Under the pieces are notes generated by a model. It was not told the origin of the DNA. It did no database searches and saw nothing but the letters and a program-made list of their open reading frames with translations. Positions 1 to 9,071 of a stretch of 64,000 nt of DNA are shown here, in pieces. Position numbers and translations under genes: made by a program. Source of the stretch: CAKZLS01 sp963786305 (GTDB lineage Bacteria > Pseudomonadota > Alphaproteobacteria > Rhodospirillales > Defluviicoccaceae); contig CAWAYL010000021.1 in NCBI GenBank assembly GCA_963786305.1, forward strand, positions 1-64,000, written 5' to 3'. Each line of letters opens with the position of its first letter. Position 1 is the stretch's first letter.

Positions 1-114
1 CGCTCGCGCGGTAGTTTTGTTGGCGTTTGGTGAGGTCTGTGCGTTAGCGGGTTGGGCTGTCCCGTGTTGAGATTGTGGTTCCCCAACCATGAACTCAACA
101 CAAGGAGCAGACCC

Positions 115-1008
115 ATGACAGACGAAGCTATCAGCCCGTTGCGCCGACGCATGATCGAGGACATGGATGTCCGCGGCTTCACGCCCTGCACGCAGCGAGG
201 ATACCTCGCGGCGGTGAGGGACTTCACGTTGTTTCTGGGCCGCTCGCCGGATCAGGCGACGATCGAGGATCTGCGACGGTTTCAACATCAGATGAGGATG
301 CGGGGTGCGTCGGCGGCAACCATGAACACGGCGGTGTCGGCGTTGCGGTTTTTCTTTGCCACGACCCTGGGGCGGGGGGATGCCGAGGTTGGCATGACGA
401 CGGTGCGTTTGCCCCAGCGGTTGCCGGTGATCTTGAGCCCGGACGAGGTGGCGCGGCTTTTGGAGCATGCTCCAGGGCTGAAGGCGCGCGCGGCACTCTC
501 CGTGACCTATGGGGCCGGACTGCGGGCCTCGGAGGTGGTCTCGCTGAAGGTCGGCGACATCGATTCCGAGCGCCAGGTGATCCGGGTTGAGCAGGGCAAG
601 GGCCGCAAGGACCGGTACGCCATGCTGGCCGATGATCTGTTGGCGTTGCTGCGCGCGTGGTGGCGGCTCGGCCGCGAGAAGGGGGTGATGCTGCCGGCCG
701 GCTGGCTGTTTCCCGGCCAGAACCCGGTCAATCCGATGACCTCTCGTCAGTTGGGCCGGATTTTCCACGGCGCCAAGGACGCGGCCGGGATCGACAAGCG
801 CGTCTCGTTGCACACGCTCCGGCACTGCTTCGCCACCCACCTGTTGGAACAGAAGGTCGATATCCGGGTGATCCAGGTGCTGTTGGGCCATGCCAAGCTC
901 AACACCACGGCGCACTACAGCCAGGTCGACAGCCGCACGCTGAAGGCGGTCAACAGCCCGTTGTCGCTGCTGCCATCCGCCAAGGGGAAAAAGAAAAAGG
1001 TCCCATAA
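115..1008 (+). CDS. Tyrosine recombinase/integrase of IS91-type element
   Basis: Phage-integrase-type tyrosine recombinase, 297 residues from the ATG at 115, which has an AAGGAG-like ribosome site just upstream (101-107); an in-frame TTG at 52 is less likely. An N-terminal SAM-like core-binding domain (about 1-90) is followed by the catalytic domain. The catalytic set is visible: Arg137 in GLRASE, a basic GKGRKDR stretch (161-167), His233 and Arg236 in LHTLRH, His259 in LLGHA and the nucleophile Tyr268 in HYSQV. The protein ends in a Lys-rich tail. It sits 12 bp before the HUH transposase, so both are probably translated from one message. In such elements it is thought to be an accessory recombinase; its exact job is not known from sequence. 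Confidence 0.88.
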   Translation: MTDEAISPLRRRMIEDMDVRGFTPCTQRGYLAAVRDFTLFLGRSPDQATIEDLRRFQHQMRMRGASAATMNTAVSALRFFFATTLGRGDAEVGMTTVRLPQRLPVILSPDEVARLLEHAPGLKARAALSVTYGAGLRASEVVSLKVGDIDSERQVIRVEQGKGRKDRYAMLADDLLALLRAWWRLGREKGVMLPAGWLFPGQNPVNPMTSRQLGRIFHGAKDAAGIDKRVSLHTLRHCFATHLLEQKVDIRVIQVLLGHAKLNTTAHYSQVDSRTLKAVNSPLSLLPSAKGKKKKVP

Positions 1009-1020
1009 CGTGGCGGCCTC

Positions 1021-2220
1021 GTGCCCGGGGAACGGCTGGAGGTCCAGGATATCTTCCGCGCCCGGGGGCCTGCCTGGCGCCGGACCAACGCCGGTCACCT
1101 GAGCCTCGGCCAACTGAAAGTCATGGCCGCCATCGAGCGCTGCCGCACGGCGGCGCTGGGTGGCCACGTCGCCGCCTGCCAGGAGTGCGGCCACATTCAT
1201 GTGGCCTACAATTCCTGCCGCAACCGCCATTGCCCGAAGTGTCAGGGAGCAGCGGCCAAGGACTGGCTGGCCGCCCGCCAGGCCGAGTTGTTACCCGTGC
1301 CCTACTACCACGTGGTGTTCACCCTGCCGGCGGCGATCGCCGACATCGCCTATCACAACAAGGCCAGCGTCTATGGCATCCTGTTCAAGGCCGCCGCCGA
1401 GACCCTGATCACCATCGCCGCCGACCCCACGCATCTCGGCGCCCGCATCGGCCTCACCGCCGTGCTGCATACCTGGGGCTCGGCGCTGCCCCATCACCCC
1501 CATGTCCATTGCATCGTGCCAGGAGGAGGCCTCTCGCCCGCCGGTGACAGCTGGATCTCCTGCCGGCCGGGGTTCTTCCTGCCGGTGCGCGTGCTCTCGC
1601 GATTGTTTCGACGACTGTTTCTGCAGAAGCTCGCCAAGGCACACCAGGCCGGGCACCTGCAGTTCTTTAATGAGCACGCCAAGTTGGTTGAGCAGGATGC
1701 ATTCGCCGCCCATCTGGCGCCCTTGCGCAAGATCGAATGGGTCGTCTATGCCAAGCGTCCCTTCGCCGGCCCGGAGGCCGTACTCGCGTACCTCGCGCGC
1801 TACACCCACCGGGTCGCCATCTCCAACAGCCGGCTCATCCGGTTCGACGACACCGGCGTCACCTTCAAATGGAAGGACTACCGCGCCAAGGGGACCACCC
1901 GGCACAAGGTCATGACCTTGGCCACCGACGAGTTCATCCGCCGCTTTCTTGTCCACGTGCTCCCGACTGGATTCCATCGCATCCGGCACTACGGGCTGTT
2001 TGCCAATGGCGGGCGGAGCGACAACCTTGTTCGGCTGCGTGAACTGCTCAATCCACCGGCGCCGCCAGACCACCACACCGAACCCAACACAGAGGCCGAT
2101 GAGACACCCAGCCGCGCACAGCCTTGCCCCTGTTGCGGCGGTCCCATGGTCGTCATCGACACATTCGAGCCAGGCTGTCCACCGCGCGCCCCGCCAACCA
2201 GAACCGCCAGGGGTCCATGA
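1021..2220 (+). CDS. IS91-family HUH transposase
   Basis: Rolling-circle transposase of 399 residues starting at a GTG. An N-terminal zinc-binding region (Cys53, 56, 66, 71, 74 with His70, core CQECGHIH...CRNRHCPKC) is followed by the Y2_Tnp catalytic domain. The metal-binding HUH-type motif is HPHVHC at 159-164 and the catalytic tyrosines are in AYLARYTHR (Tyr257 and Tyr261). The C-terminus has the usual second Cys cluster (PCPCCGGPM) that closes many IS91 transposases. The length is normal for the family and no key residue is missing, so the element may be functional. It nicks and joins single-stranded DNA at the element ends. Confidence 0.92.
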   Translation: MPGERLEVQDIFRARGPAWRRTNAGHLSLGQLKVMAAIERCRTAALGGHVAACQECGHIHVAYNSCRNRHCPKCQGAAAKDWLAARQAELLPVPYYHVVFTLPAAIADIAYHNKASVYGILFKAAAETLITIAADPTHLGARIGLTAVLHTWGSALPHHPHVHCIVPGGGLSPAGDSWISCRPGFFLPVRVLSRLFRRLFLQKLAKAHQAGHLQFFNEHAKLVEQDAFAAHLAPLRKIEWVVYAKRPFAGPEAVLAYLARYTHRVAISNSRLIRFDDTGVTFKWKDYRAKGTTRHKVMTLATDEFIRRFLVHVLPTGFHRIRHYGLFANGGRSDNLVRLRELLNPPAPPDHHTEPNTEADETPSRAQPCPCCGGPMVVIDTFEPGCPPRAPPTRTARGP

Positions 2221-2735
2221 CATTCAACGGTTCCACAAGCAGCATCGACGCTGGCCGCCGCCGCCAGCCACGGCGACGCTCGGCCGACGCTCGAATGATC
2301 GCAACAGCAGCGAGCGTTCCGGCCAACAACCCCCCTCGCCAGCACGGCAACATCGGCAAAGCTTCACTCAAACAACCCAATGTCGCGCCACACCATCGTC
2401 GACCAACCGCCAATCCCAGATCCCGCAGCCCCGTCGCCGCCGTCAAATTCCCATAGACCCCACCGACCCCAGCACCGAGCCTCAGCCGGCCCGCGGTTTC
2501 CTCCCCTGAGGCTTCTCCGACACCTGCCGATCGACGCCGAGCACCGCTACCACCTCGCCACGGCAGGTGTCCGAGAACCCTTAACATAACCGGCCGATTG
2601 GGCGGTGTCGGCATCGCGCGTGGTTTGCTCTATATGTAGTAGGTGTCTGTCTTAACCGGATAGGCGCGGTTTAGATTTCCTAAACTGGCCCTCACTAGAA
2701 TACAGAGCGATATCTAAAAGCACCTGGGAGACACC
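2221..2735. other. Non-coding: IS91 right end and upstream region of the nuclease gene
   Basis: GC-rich, without a convincing gene to about 2590, then clearly more AT-rich up to the nuclease start. The first part is the 3' non-coding tail of the IS91-type element and contains the 11-bp inverted repeat 2519-2529 / 2561-2571. The second part (about 2590-2735) should contain the promoter of the nuclease-like gene; its ATG at 2736 follows CTGGGAGACACC, a good ribosome site. Confidence 0.6.
2519..2571 (+). repeat. Inverted repeat, candidate oriIS hairpin of the IS91 element
   Basis: GACACCTGCCG at 2519-2529 and its exact reverse complement at 2561-2571, separated by 31 bases. It lies about 300 bp downstream of the transposase stop and 3 bp before a GAAC tetranucleotide. 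Position and shape match the subterminal hairpin of IS91 replication origins. The function is inferred. Confidence 0.5.
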
Positions 2736-2925
2736 ATGACGATCTACGATTTCGCACCAACAGGCATAAGCCTGCTTAAAGAGACGACGTTCAGCGGTTG
2801 CGGCCTTCAAGAGCGTCGCGACATCCAACGTCTCTTGCGCGAAAACATCGAAGTTGTTGATTTCAATGCCCTCGTCATTGCCGAAGAGTTCGGGAATTGG
2901 GAAAACTCTCGACGACGAATCGACC

Positions 2926-4165
2926 CAGGGGAATCGGGTGAAAAAATCACGTGGTGATGAGGCTTGCTAGGAAGTCGTCGTCCCAGGCGGCGACTTTGCG
3001 CCGGAGGCGCAGGGAGTCCTTGCTCGGGGCGTTTCGCAGGAGGTTGATGGCCATGTGCTTGATGGTGGTGAAGTTGGCGGGGGCGTGATCGGTTCGCACG
3101 CGGCATTCGTCGTCGCGAAAGATCATGTCCATGACCCAGTGCAGGCTGTTCTCGATGGCCCAATGGTCCCGCACGACGGCGCCGAGTTGCACGGCCTGAA
3201 GGCCCAGGGATGTGATGTAGAAACGGGTTTCCTGCTTGATTGCGCCATCGATGTCGCGGCGGCTCTCGACCATGACGATGCCGTTTAGTCCCGGCCAGTC
3301 GTGGCGCTCCTGGAGCCAGGCGACATCGTGGATCACGGTTGTCGTTCGGGTCTCGATGCGTCCGTGGTCGCCGTCGACCGTCTGGTGTCGGCTGATGGTC
3401 GTGTCCTGGAAGTCCCTGGCGTTCTGCTCGGCGACGAAGACGTCGACGTCGTTGCGCAAGCTCCCTTGGTTGCCTTTGAGGGCGAGAACATAGTCCGCCT
3501 TCTTGTCGATGATGGTCCTGGCAATATGGCGCTGGCATCCGATCGCGTCGATGGTCACGATGGCGCCCGCGATGGCCATCATCTCCAAAAGCTTGGGGAT
3601 CGCGACGATTTCGTTCGATTTCTCCGCCACCTTCACTTGCCCGAGCACCAACCGCTGGCGCGCCGCGAAGGCCGAGACCATATGAATGGCAGCCTTCGCT
3701 CCCTTCTTGTCGCCGGAACGCCGCGCCGTCTTGCCATCAATGGCGATCACGTCGCTCGCCACCCCGGTCTCGGCCGAAACCCAGGCGACGAAGCATTTCT
3801 GAAATTGCTCCGCGTCCAGTGTCGCGAAGATGTCGCCCAGATGGTCGTGCGCGGGTGTCCCGTCGCGAAAAGGCCGGAAGCGCCGCAGAAGGTCCAGCTT
3901 CTTCGCCCCGAAACGGGCGATATCGGTGAAGGTTTCCGCCCCGGCCAGGACCGACAGCAAACAAAGCAACAGAATCTCGTCTAGCGGATACACCACCTTG
4001 CCGGCTTGCCGGGGGTCCGGAAAATCCCGGAAATACTCAAGAAAAACAACTCCCTCCCCAATCGCTCCATCCATCTCCATCATGACCTCCCATATCCAAT
4101 CCGAGGCCATCCATCAATTCAGAACTTTAACCCTCTGTCATCAACTCTTTCACCCGATTGCCCTG
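2926..4165 (-). mobile_element. ISAs1-family insertion sequence, 1240 bp
   Basis: Both ends can be read directly. The left end starts CAGGGGAATCGGGTGAAA at 2926 and the reverse complement of the right end (to 4165) starts CAGGGCAATCGGGTGAAA, giving an 18-bp terminal inverted repeat with one mismatch. The element is flanked by CGAATCGACC at 2916-2925 and 4166-4175, a perfect 10-bp target duplication. ISAs1 elements make 8-10 bp duplications. It encodes one intact transposase on the minus strand. The perfect duplication and intact host frame indicate a recent insertion. Confidence 0.95.
2947..4110 (-). CDS. ISAs1-family DDE transposase
   Basis: Transposase of 387 residues from the ATG at 4110; an ATG at 4083 (residue 10) is a possible alternative start. 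The N-terminal region (EYFRDFPDPRQAGKVVYPL) is the DDE_Tnp_1-associated domain typical of ISAs1. The catalytic triad can be placed at Asp125 (VIAIDGKTARRS), Asp188 (IVTIDAIGCQ) and Glu320 (RDHWAIENSLHW). The length is normal and the frame is open. It is the only gene of the element and its stop lies 21 bp inside the left end. Confidence 0.95.
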   Translation of the reverse strand: MASDWIWEVMMEMDGAIGEGVVFLEYFRDFPDPRQAGKVVYPLDEILLLCLLSVLAGAETFTDIARFGAKKLDLLRRFRPFRDGTPAHDHLGDIFATLDAEQFQKCFVAWVSAETGVASDVIAIDGKTARRSGDKKGAKAAIHMVSAFAARQRLVLGQVKVAEKSNEIVAIPKLLEMMAIAGAIVTIDAIGCQRHIARTIIDKKADYVLALKGNQGSLRNDVDVFVAEQNARDFQDTTISRHQTVDGDHGRIETRTTTVIHDVAWLQERHDWPGLNGIVMVESRRDIDGAIKQETRFYITSLGLQAVQLGAVVRDHWAIENSLHWVMDMIFRDDECRVRTDHAPANFTTIKHMAINLLRNAPSKDSLRLRRKVAAWDDDFLASLITT

Positions 4166-5110
4166 CGAATCGACCTGCTCGCAATTGACAAGAATGCAAA
4201 TCTCGTTGTGGTCGAACTGAAACGCACTGAGGATGGCGGACATATGGAACTGCAAACCATCCGATATGCGGCCATGGTCTCGGCCATGACCTTCGATCAA
4301 GCAGTGGAAGCGTTTGGACACTATTTGAAGCAGCGCGGCTTAGAGAATGAAGATCCGCTAGAAAAGATCCTCGATTTTCTCGACTGGGATGAACCCAACG
4401 AGGATCTCTTTGCGCAGGACGTCCGAATAGTCCTGGCCTCAGCCGAATTCTCCAAAGAGATCACATCGTCGGTGCTATGGCTCATCGACCATGGCATTGA
4501 AATCCGCTGCGTCCGCCTCAAACCCTATTGCTTGGATGCACGTGTTCTGGTCGATGCGCAACAAATCATCCCGCTGCCGGAAGCGGCGGATTATCAGCTT
4601 CGAGTCCGCGAGAAAGCGCGAAAGGAGCGTCAGGCGCGAGCCAGCAACAGAGACTTTACGCGATTCGATGTGCAGATCGGCGACGACACAAAACCGTCCA
4701 TGTACAAGAGAAATGCCATTTTTCTAATTTGTAAGTTTCTTTGCGACAAGGGGATCAACCCCGAAGACATTACCGCGCTCTTTGACTGGCGACCCGCGAA
4801 CGTCTGGTATTCCGTAGAGGGCACCGCGGATTGCACCCGGTTCGCTAAACTTGCGTCCGAAGCGAGGGCTGCGTGTGGCGCCAATTTTAGCAGTGCACGA
4901 TGGTTCTGCGCAGATGACGACCTCGCCCACGCCAATGGGAAAACCTATGCCTTTTCCAATCAATGGGGTGGGAAGGAATGGCACCGAGCCATGCAACTTC
5001 TGATAGAGAAGTATGGCCATTTTGGGATTAATTATTCGCCCGCGTCCTAAAGCGTTCTCAATCCCAGCTTTCCCGATTGCTCAAGGTGTCGGCGGAACCT
5101 CGCGACCCTT

Positions 5111-5746
5111 TCATGCCGCCAGCACCTGGGCCTCTTGTGTGAGCCAGTGCCACAGCGCGTGGATGTCGGCGGCGGCCTTGCCCTCGGGGTCGATCTCCAC
5201 CACCGCGCCGCCGGCCTCGAAGGCCTGGGGAAACGCGGCCCGCTCGGCCACCACCGTCGGCGACACCGGCAGGCCGTAACGCCGGGCCTCGGAAAAGGCC
5301 TGGCGCAGGAGTTGTCCGCGGATGCCACTGCCCAAGGGCATGCAGGCGTTCAGCACGATGGCGCTGGCGCATCCCGCCGCCTGCACCATGCGCACCATTT
5401 CGCCGAGGACGCCGAGGTCCGCCGATCCCGACCGCGTCGGGATCAGCGCCAGATCGGCGGCGGCGATGGCGGTCCGCACGATGTCGGGGCGGGCTTGCGC
5501 GGAGGTATCGATGAACACCCAGCGGAACCGCTGCTCTCGCGCCCACGCCAGGGCGTCGTCCAAAACCTCGGCCTCGGCCGGCTGCACCACCGGTTCGCGG
5601 AATTCGCGGCGCCCGGACCACATCGTGACTTTTTGCTTCGGATCGAGATCAAGGATCAGGGCGTTTTCGGCGCAGGCGGCCAATTCGATCGCCAGCGTGG
5701 TCTTGCCCGCGCCGCGCTTGCGTCCCGCCAGAGCGATTGTCTGCAT
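5111..5746 (-). CDS. Orphan ParA-like P-loop ATPase
   Basis: Deviant Walker-type ATPase of the ParA/MinD group, 211 residues from the ATG at 5746, which is preceded by GGGAGGCAGCC; an in-frame ATG at 5776 lies inside a repeat and is unlikely. The P-loop is GRKRGAGKTT (8-17) with both the signature and the catalytic Lys. The Walker A' region is LILDLDPKQ and the Walker B region is VFIDTSAQ. ParA proteins bind DNA as ATP dimers and position plasmids, chromosomes or protein clusters. No ParB, no centromere-like repeat and no partner gene are visible, so the cargo is unknown. It sits at the border of the mobile flank and could be a plasmid relic. Confidence 0.8.
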   Translation of the reverse strand: MQTIALAGRKRGAGKTTLAIELAACAENALILDLDPKQKVTMWSGRREFREPVVQPAEAEVLDDALAWAREQRFRWVFIDTSAQARPDIVRTAIAAADLALIPTRSGSADLGVLGEMVRMVQAAGCASAIVLNACMPLGSGIRGQLLRQAFSEARRYGLPVSPTVVAERAAFPQAFEAGGAVVEIDPEGKAAADIHALWHWLTQEAQVLAA

Positions 5747-5759
5747 GGCTGCCTCCCTA

Positions 5760-5806
5760 GAGCAATATCCGTTCAAGTGGAATCACCCGGTCGTATTTAT
5801 TTGCTC
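5760..5806 (+). repeat. Degenerate copy of a dispersed palindromic repeat
   Basis: GAGCAATATCCGTTCAAG at 5760-5777 is identical to the left arm of the perfect hairpin at 35339-35382, and GGAATCACCC resembles its loop. The right arm (ending TTTGCTC near 5806) is decayed. It lies directly upstream of the ParA-like gene. This is a dispersed intergenic repeat of unknown function. Confidence 0.6.
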
Positions 5807-6024
5807 TAAAAATAAATAGGTCAGAGCACCGTCCGAAATGCCGTTGCACCGAATCGGATCACTTATGGCCCAACCTTCAAAGCAGGAATCCGTTGTGCCG
5901 CGCAACCAGTTGATTAAACTAAGAAATGAGTCGCGGAAAAACACCTGAAATTCGCGCGCCCTCGGCCATACGCTCCGAATCGGGCGAATCGTAGCACGGT
6001 CGCGCGCCCGCGACGCTTCTCTCC

Positions 6025-8151
6025 CTACTCCGCCGCTTCCCGAGGAATGGAACGGAAAACCGGCTCCACGTCGCGGAGCGCGTCAAGCTCGATGTGGCAA
6101 GCGATGGCGTGGTGGGCCGCCACCGCGCGCCGGGGCGGCGGCTCGTCGTCGCAGATGCGTCCCAGCTTGCGCGGACAGCGGCTGGCGAACGGGCAGCCCT
6201 TGGGTGGATCGAGGGCGCTGGGCACGCTGCCCTCGAGGACGATTTCGCGCTTCTCGACGCCGGGGTCCGCGATGGGCACGGCCGACAGCAGCGCCTCGGT
6301 ATAGGGGTGATAGGGCGGCGCGAAGATCTGCTGGGTGGAGCCGCTCTCCATGATGCGGCCGAGGTACATCACCACCACCCGGTCGGCGAGGTACCGCACG
6401 GTGGAGATGTCGTGGCTGATGAACAGAAGCGTGGTGCCGTGGTCGCGCTGGATGTCCATCAGCAGCTCGGTCACCGCCGCCGCCACCGAGACGTCCAGCG
6501 CCGAGATGGGCTCGTCGGCCACCACCACCTTCGGGTTGCCGGCGAAGGCGCGGGCGATACCGACGCGCTGCTTCTGGCCGCCCGAAAGCTGGCGCGGCCG
6601 GCGGCGGTAGAAATCCGCCGGCAGCTTGACGACATCGAGCAGCGCCAGGACCTTCTCGCGGATCTTGGATTTGTCGGTCTCCACGCCGAACTTGCGGATC
6701 ACGCGGCCGATCTGAGCGCCGACGGTATGGCTCGGGTTGAGCGTCTCGTTGGGGTTCTGGAATACCATCTGCAAGGAGCCCAGTTGCGCCGGCGAGCGGT
6801 CGCGGACGGCCGTGTTGGCGATGTCCTCGCCATCCAGTTCGAGCGCGCCGCCGGTGGCGGTCTCGAGGCCCATGAGCACCTTGGCGAAGGTGGACTTGCC
6901 GCATCCGGACTCGCCGACGATGGCCACGGTTTCGCGTGCCCGGGCCCGGAAATCGAGGGCTTCGTTGGCCTTGATCCAGCGGACGTCGGCGCCGGAGATC
7001 AGCGCCGCGAGGGAACGATCGTGCACCGGATAGTGCTTGCGCAGGTCGGCGACACGGAGCATTTCCGCGCCGGCGCGGAGCGGCTCGCGGGCGACGGCGG
7101 CGTGTTCCCGCATTTCCGATGGCACATCGCGCCAGCGAAGGCACCGGACATTGTGGCCGGTCCCGCCCGTCGGCTCCTCTATGGGGATCCCGCCCGTCGG
7201 CTCCATGGGAATGGCGCCCTGGTCGCAGAGCCCTTCTCGGACATAGTCGCAGCGGGGCGCGAAATTGCAGCCCCGGGGCCGGTCGTGCGGCAGCGGCAAC
7301 TGGCCACGGATGGGCGTGAGAGGCCGGGCGTTCTTGTCGCAGCTCGGCAGCGGGATGCAGCCGAACAGGCCACGGGTATAGGGATGGCGCGGATCCTTGA
7401 AGACGTCCGTGGCGCGACCGTCCTCCACCCCTTCGCCCGAGTACATCACCGAGACCCGCTCGCAGGTCTGGAGGATCAGCCCCATGTTGTGCGAGATGTA
7501 GAGTTGCGCCGTTCCGTACTTCTTGCCGAGCTCGCCGATGAGGTCGACGATGCCGGCCTCGACCGTGACGTCGAGCGCCGTGGTGGGCTCGTCCAGCAAA
7601 AGCAAGGACGGTTGGGACAGCAGCGCCATGGCGATGACCACGCGCTGCTGCTGGCCGCCGGAGATCTGGTGCGGATAGGCGTCCATGACCCGTTCGGGAT
7701 CGGGCAGCCGCACGTCGTCGAGCAATCGGATGGCCCGAGCCGCCGCCTCGCCCCGGCTCACCCCGTCGTGCACGATCGGCACCTCGACGAGCTGGTCGGC
7801 GATGGTCAGGCTGGGATTGAGCGCGGCCATGGGTTCTTGGTAGATCATCGCGATCTCGGCGCCCCGGACGCGGCGAAGTTCCTCCTTGGACAGACTGCCG
7901 AGGTCGCGGCCCTTGAAGCGGATCGACCCGCCGACGATGCCGCCGTTGGCGCCCATGAACCGCATGATCGCCATCGCCACGGTGGATTTGCCGCAGCCCG
8001 ACTCGCCCACCAGGCCGACGCTTTCGCCGGCGTCCATGCGGAGCGAAAAGTCCACCACCGCCGGGATCTCGCCGGCGCGGACGAAATACGAAACGCAGAG
8101 GTTTTCGATTTCCAGCAGTGGCGAGTCCGCGTGAGCGGGCGCTTGGGGCAT
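6025..8151 (-). CDS. ABC importer, fused double ATPase subunit (DppD-DppF type)
   Basis: Two complete nucleotide-binding domains in one 708-residue chain. The first (about 10-330) has GESGCGKST, SGGQQQRVVIAMAL and LLLLDEPTTALD; the second (about 365-690) has GESGCGKST, LSGGQKQRVGIARAF and VVVADEPISALD. Each ends in an oligopeptide/dipeptide C-terminal domain with a Cys cluster (CNFAPRCDYV and CPFASRCP), the Fe-S-like motif of Opp/Dpp ATPases. The protein energises import by the two permeases encoded just upstream on the same strand; the gap to the DppC-like gene is only 4 bp, so it closes a four-gene operon. The fusion replaces the usual pair of separate DppD and DppF proteins and is common in alphaproteobacteria. 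Confidence 0.93.
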   Translation of the reverse strand: MPQAPAHADSPLLEIENLCVSYFVRAGEIPAVVDFSLRMDAGESVGLVGESGCGKSTVAMAIMRFMGANGGIVGGSIRFKGRDLGSLSKEELRRVRGAEIAMIYQEPMAALNPSLTIADQLVEVPIVHDGVSRGEAAARAIRLLDDVRLPDPERVMDAYPHQISGGQQQRVVIAMALLSQPSLLLLDEPTTALDVTVEAGIVDLIGELGKKYGTAQLYISHNMGLILQTCERVSVMYSGEGVEDGRATDVFKDPRHPYTRGLFGCIPLPSCDKNARPLTPIRGQLPLPHDRPRGCNFAPRCDYVREGLCDQGAIPMEPTGGIPIEEPTGGTGHNVRCLRWRDVPSEMREHAAVAREPLRAGAEMLRVADLRKHYPVHDRSLAALISGADVRWIKANEALDFRARARETVAIVGESGCGKSTFAKVLMGLETATGGALELDGEDIANTAVRDRSPAQLGSLQMVFQNPNETLNPSHTVGAQIGRVIRKFGVETDKSKIREKVLALLDVVKLPADFYRRRPRQLSGGQKQRVGIARAFAGNPKVVVADEPISALDVSVAAAVTELLMDIQRDHGTTLLFISHDISTVRYLADRVVVMYLGRIMESGSTQQIFAPPYHPYTEALLSAVPIADPGVEKREIVLEGSVPSALDPPKGCPFASRCPRKLGRICDDEPPPRRAVAAHHAIACHIELDALRDVEPVFRSIPREAAE

Positions 8152-8155
8152 CTCG

Positions 8156-9061
8156 TCAGTCTTTCAGCGATATTTCGCGCAGCCCATCGGCGAGCATGTT
8201 GAAGCCGAGAATCAGCGATGAGATGGCGATGCACGGGAAGATGGTCATGTACGGAAAGGCGAGCGCCAGCGGCCGCGCCTCGTTGATCATGCCGCCCCAG
8301 TCGGGATCGGGCGGCGGCAGGCCGAGGCCGAGAAAGCCGAGCACGCCGATGGTGATGATGACGTAGCCGAGGCGCAGGCACGCGTCGACGATCAGCGGCC
8401 CGCGCGCGTTGGGCAGGATCTCCACCAGCATGATGTACCAAGACGACTTGCCCCGGGTCTGGGCGGCGGCGACGTAGTCGCGGTTGCGGAGATCGAGCAC
8501 CAGGCCGCGGACGATGCGCATGATCCCCGGAGCGCTCGCGAAGGTGATGGCGATGACGATGTTGATCCCCGAGGCGCCGATGGTGGTGATCACCAGGATG
8601 TAGAGCACCAGAACCGGAAACGACAGGATCACGTTGGCGAGGAATGAGAGGACCGTGTCGGCGCGGCCGCGGAAATAGCCGGCGGCGAGCCCCATGAGGA
8701 TGCCCACCAGATAGGCCGACGCGGTGGCGACGGGGGCGTAGAACAGCACCGTGCGCGAGCCCCACAGGATCCGCGACAGGATGTCCCGCCCGAGCTGATC
8801 GGTCCCGAGCCAAAAGGTGCCGCCCGCCGACGATACGCCAGCATATTCGGTGCCGGGTCCGGCGAACGGCTGCAGCGTGGCGTTGGGATCGAACGGCGCG
8901 ATCAGCGGCGCCAGCACGGCGGCGATCACCCAGAACCCGATGAGCCCGACGCCCACCATCGCGGCGCCGCTCTCGCGGATCAGGGCGAACGAGCGGACTG
9001 CCCGCGTGAAGGCGAGGCCGGCGGTGCCGGCGGGGTGCGTGGTGTTGGCGAGGTCGGTCAT
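8156..9061 (-). CDS. ABC importer permease, DppC/OppC type
   Basis: Inner-membrane permease of 301 residues. It has the N-terminal OppC_N segment (first helix near 35-55, GLIGFWVIAAVLAPLIAPFD) followed by the BPD_transp_1 domain with about five helices. The EAA loop region reads AAAQTRGKSSWYIMLVEILPN (split over the loop), which contacts the ATPase. It lies 10 bp after the DppB-like gene and 4 bp before the fused ATPase. It forms the transmembrane channel with its partner. The substrate cannot be read from the sequence; family members carry peptides, opines, nickel or glutathione. Confidence 0.92.
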   Translation of the reverse strand: MTDLANTTHPAGTAGLAFTRAVRSFALIRESGAAMVGVGLIGFWVIAAVLAPLIAPFDPNATLQPFAGPGTEYAGVSSAGGTFWLGTDQLGRDILSRILWGSRTVLFYAPVATASAYLVGILMGLAAGYFRGRADTVLSFLANVILSFPVLVLYILVITTIGASGINIVIAITFASAPGIMRIVRGLVLDLRNRDYVAAAQTRGKSSWYIMLVEILPNARGPLIVDACLRLGYVIITIGVLGFLGLGLPPPDPDWGGMINEARPLALAFPYMTIFPCIAISSLILGFNMLADGLREISLKD

Positions 9062-9071
9062 TCTCCGCTCC

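Larger units (their letters stand above)
1..2578 (+). mobile_element. IS91-type element (tyrosine recombinase + HUH transposase)
   Basis: Two adjacent genes on the same strand, a tyrosine recombinase (115-1008) and an IS91-family transposase (1021-2220), form the two-gene layout known for many proteobacterial IS91-like elements. IS91 elements move by rolling-circle replication and have no long terminal inverted repeats or target duplication; a hairpin near the 3' end (oriIS) is typical. Here a perfect 11-bp inverted repeat lies at 2519-2529 / 2561-2571, followed by GAAC at 2575-2578, which fits an oriIS next to an IS91 target tetranucleotide. The right limit is therefore inferred to be near 2571-2578. 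The left end could not be placed and may lie before the window. Confidence 0.7.
2736..5050 (+). pseudogene. PD-(D/E)XK nuclease-like gene disrupted by ISAs1 element
   Basis: The reading frame 2736-2925 continues exactly at 4176-5050 when the insertion (2926-4165) and one copy of the 10-bp duplication are removed. This restores a 354-residue protein with no other lesion. The N-terminal part reads ..WENSRRRID and joins ..LLAIDKNANLVVVELKRTEDGG, giving a classical PD-(D/E)XK arrangement with Asp63 and Glu77-Leu-Lys79. The family is a widespread uncharacterised endonuclease-like protein; the C-terminal half (about 230-354) is a separate conserved region without a recognised catalytic motif. The ribosome site is CTGGGAGACACCATG. 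The gene is inactive as it stands. The base composition is lower in GC than the core genes. The substrate is unknown. Confidence 0.85.

Noticed and set aside
6094..8202. 702-codon plus-strand frame
   Set aside because: Mirror of the fused ABC ATPase gene.
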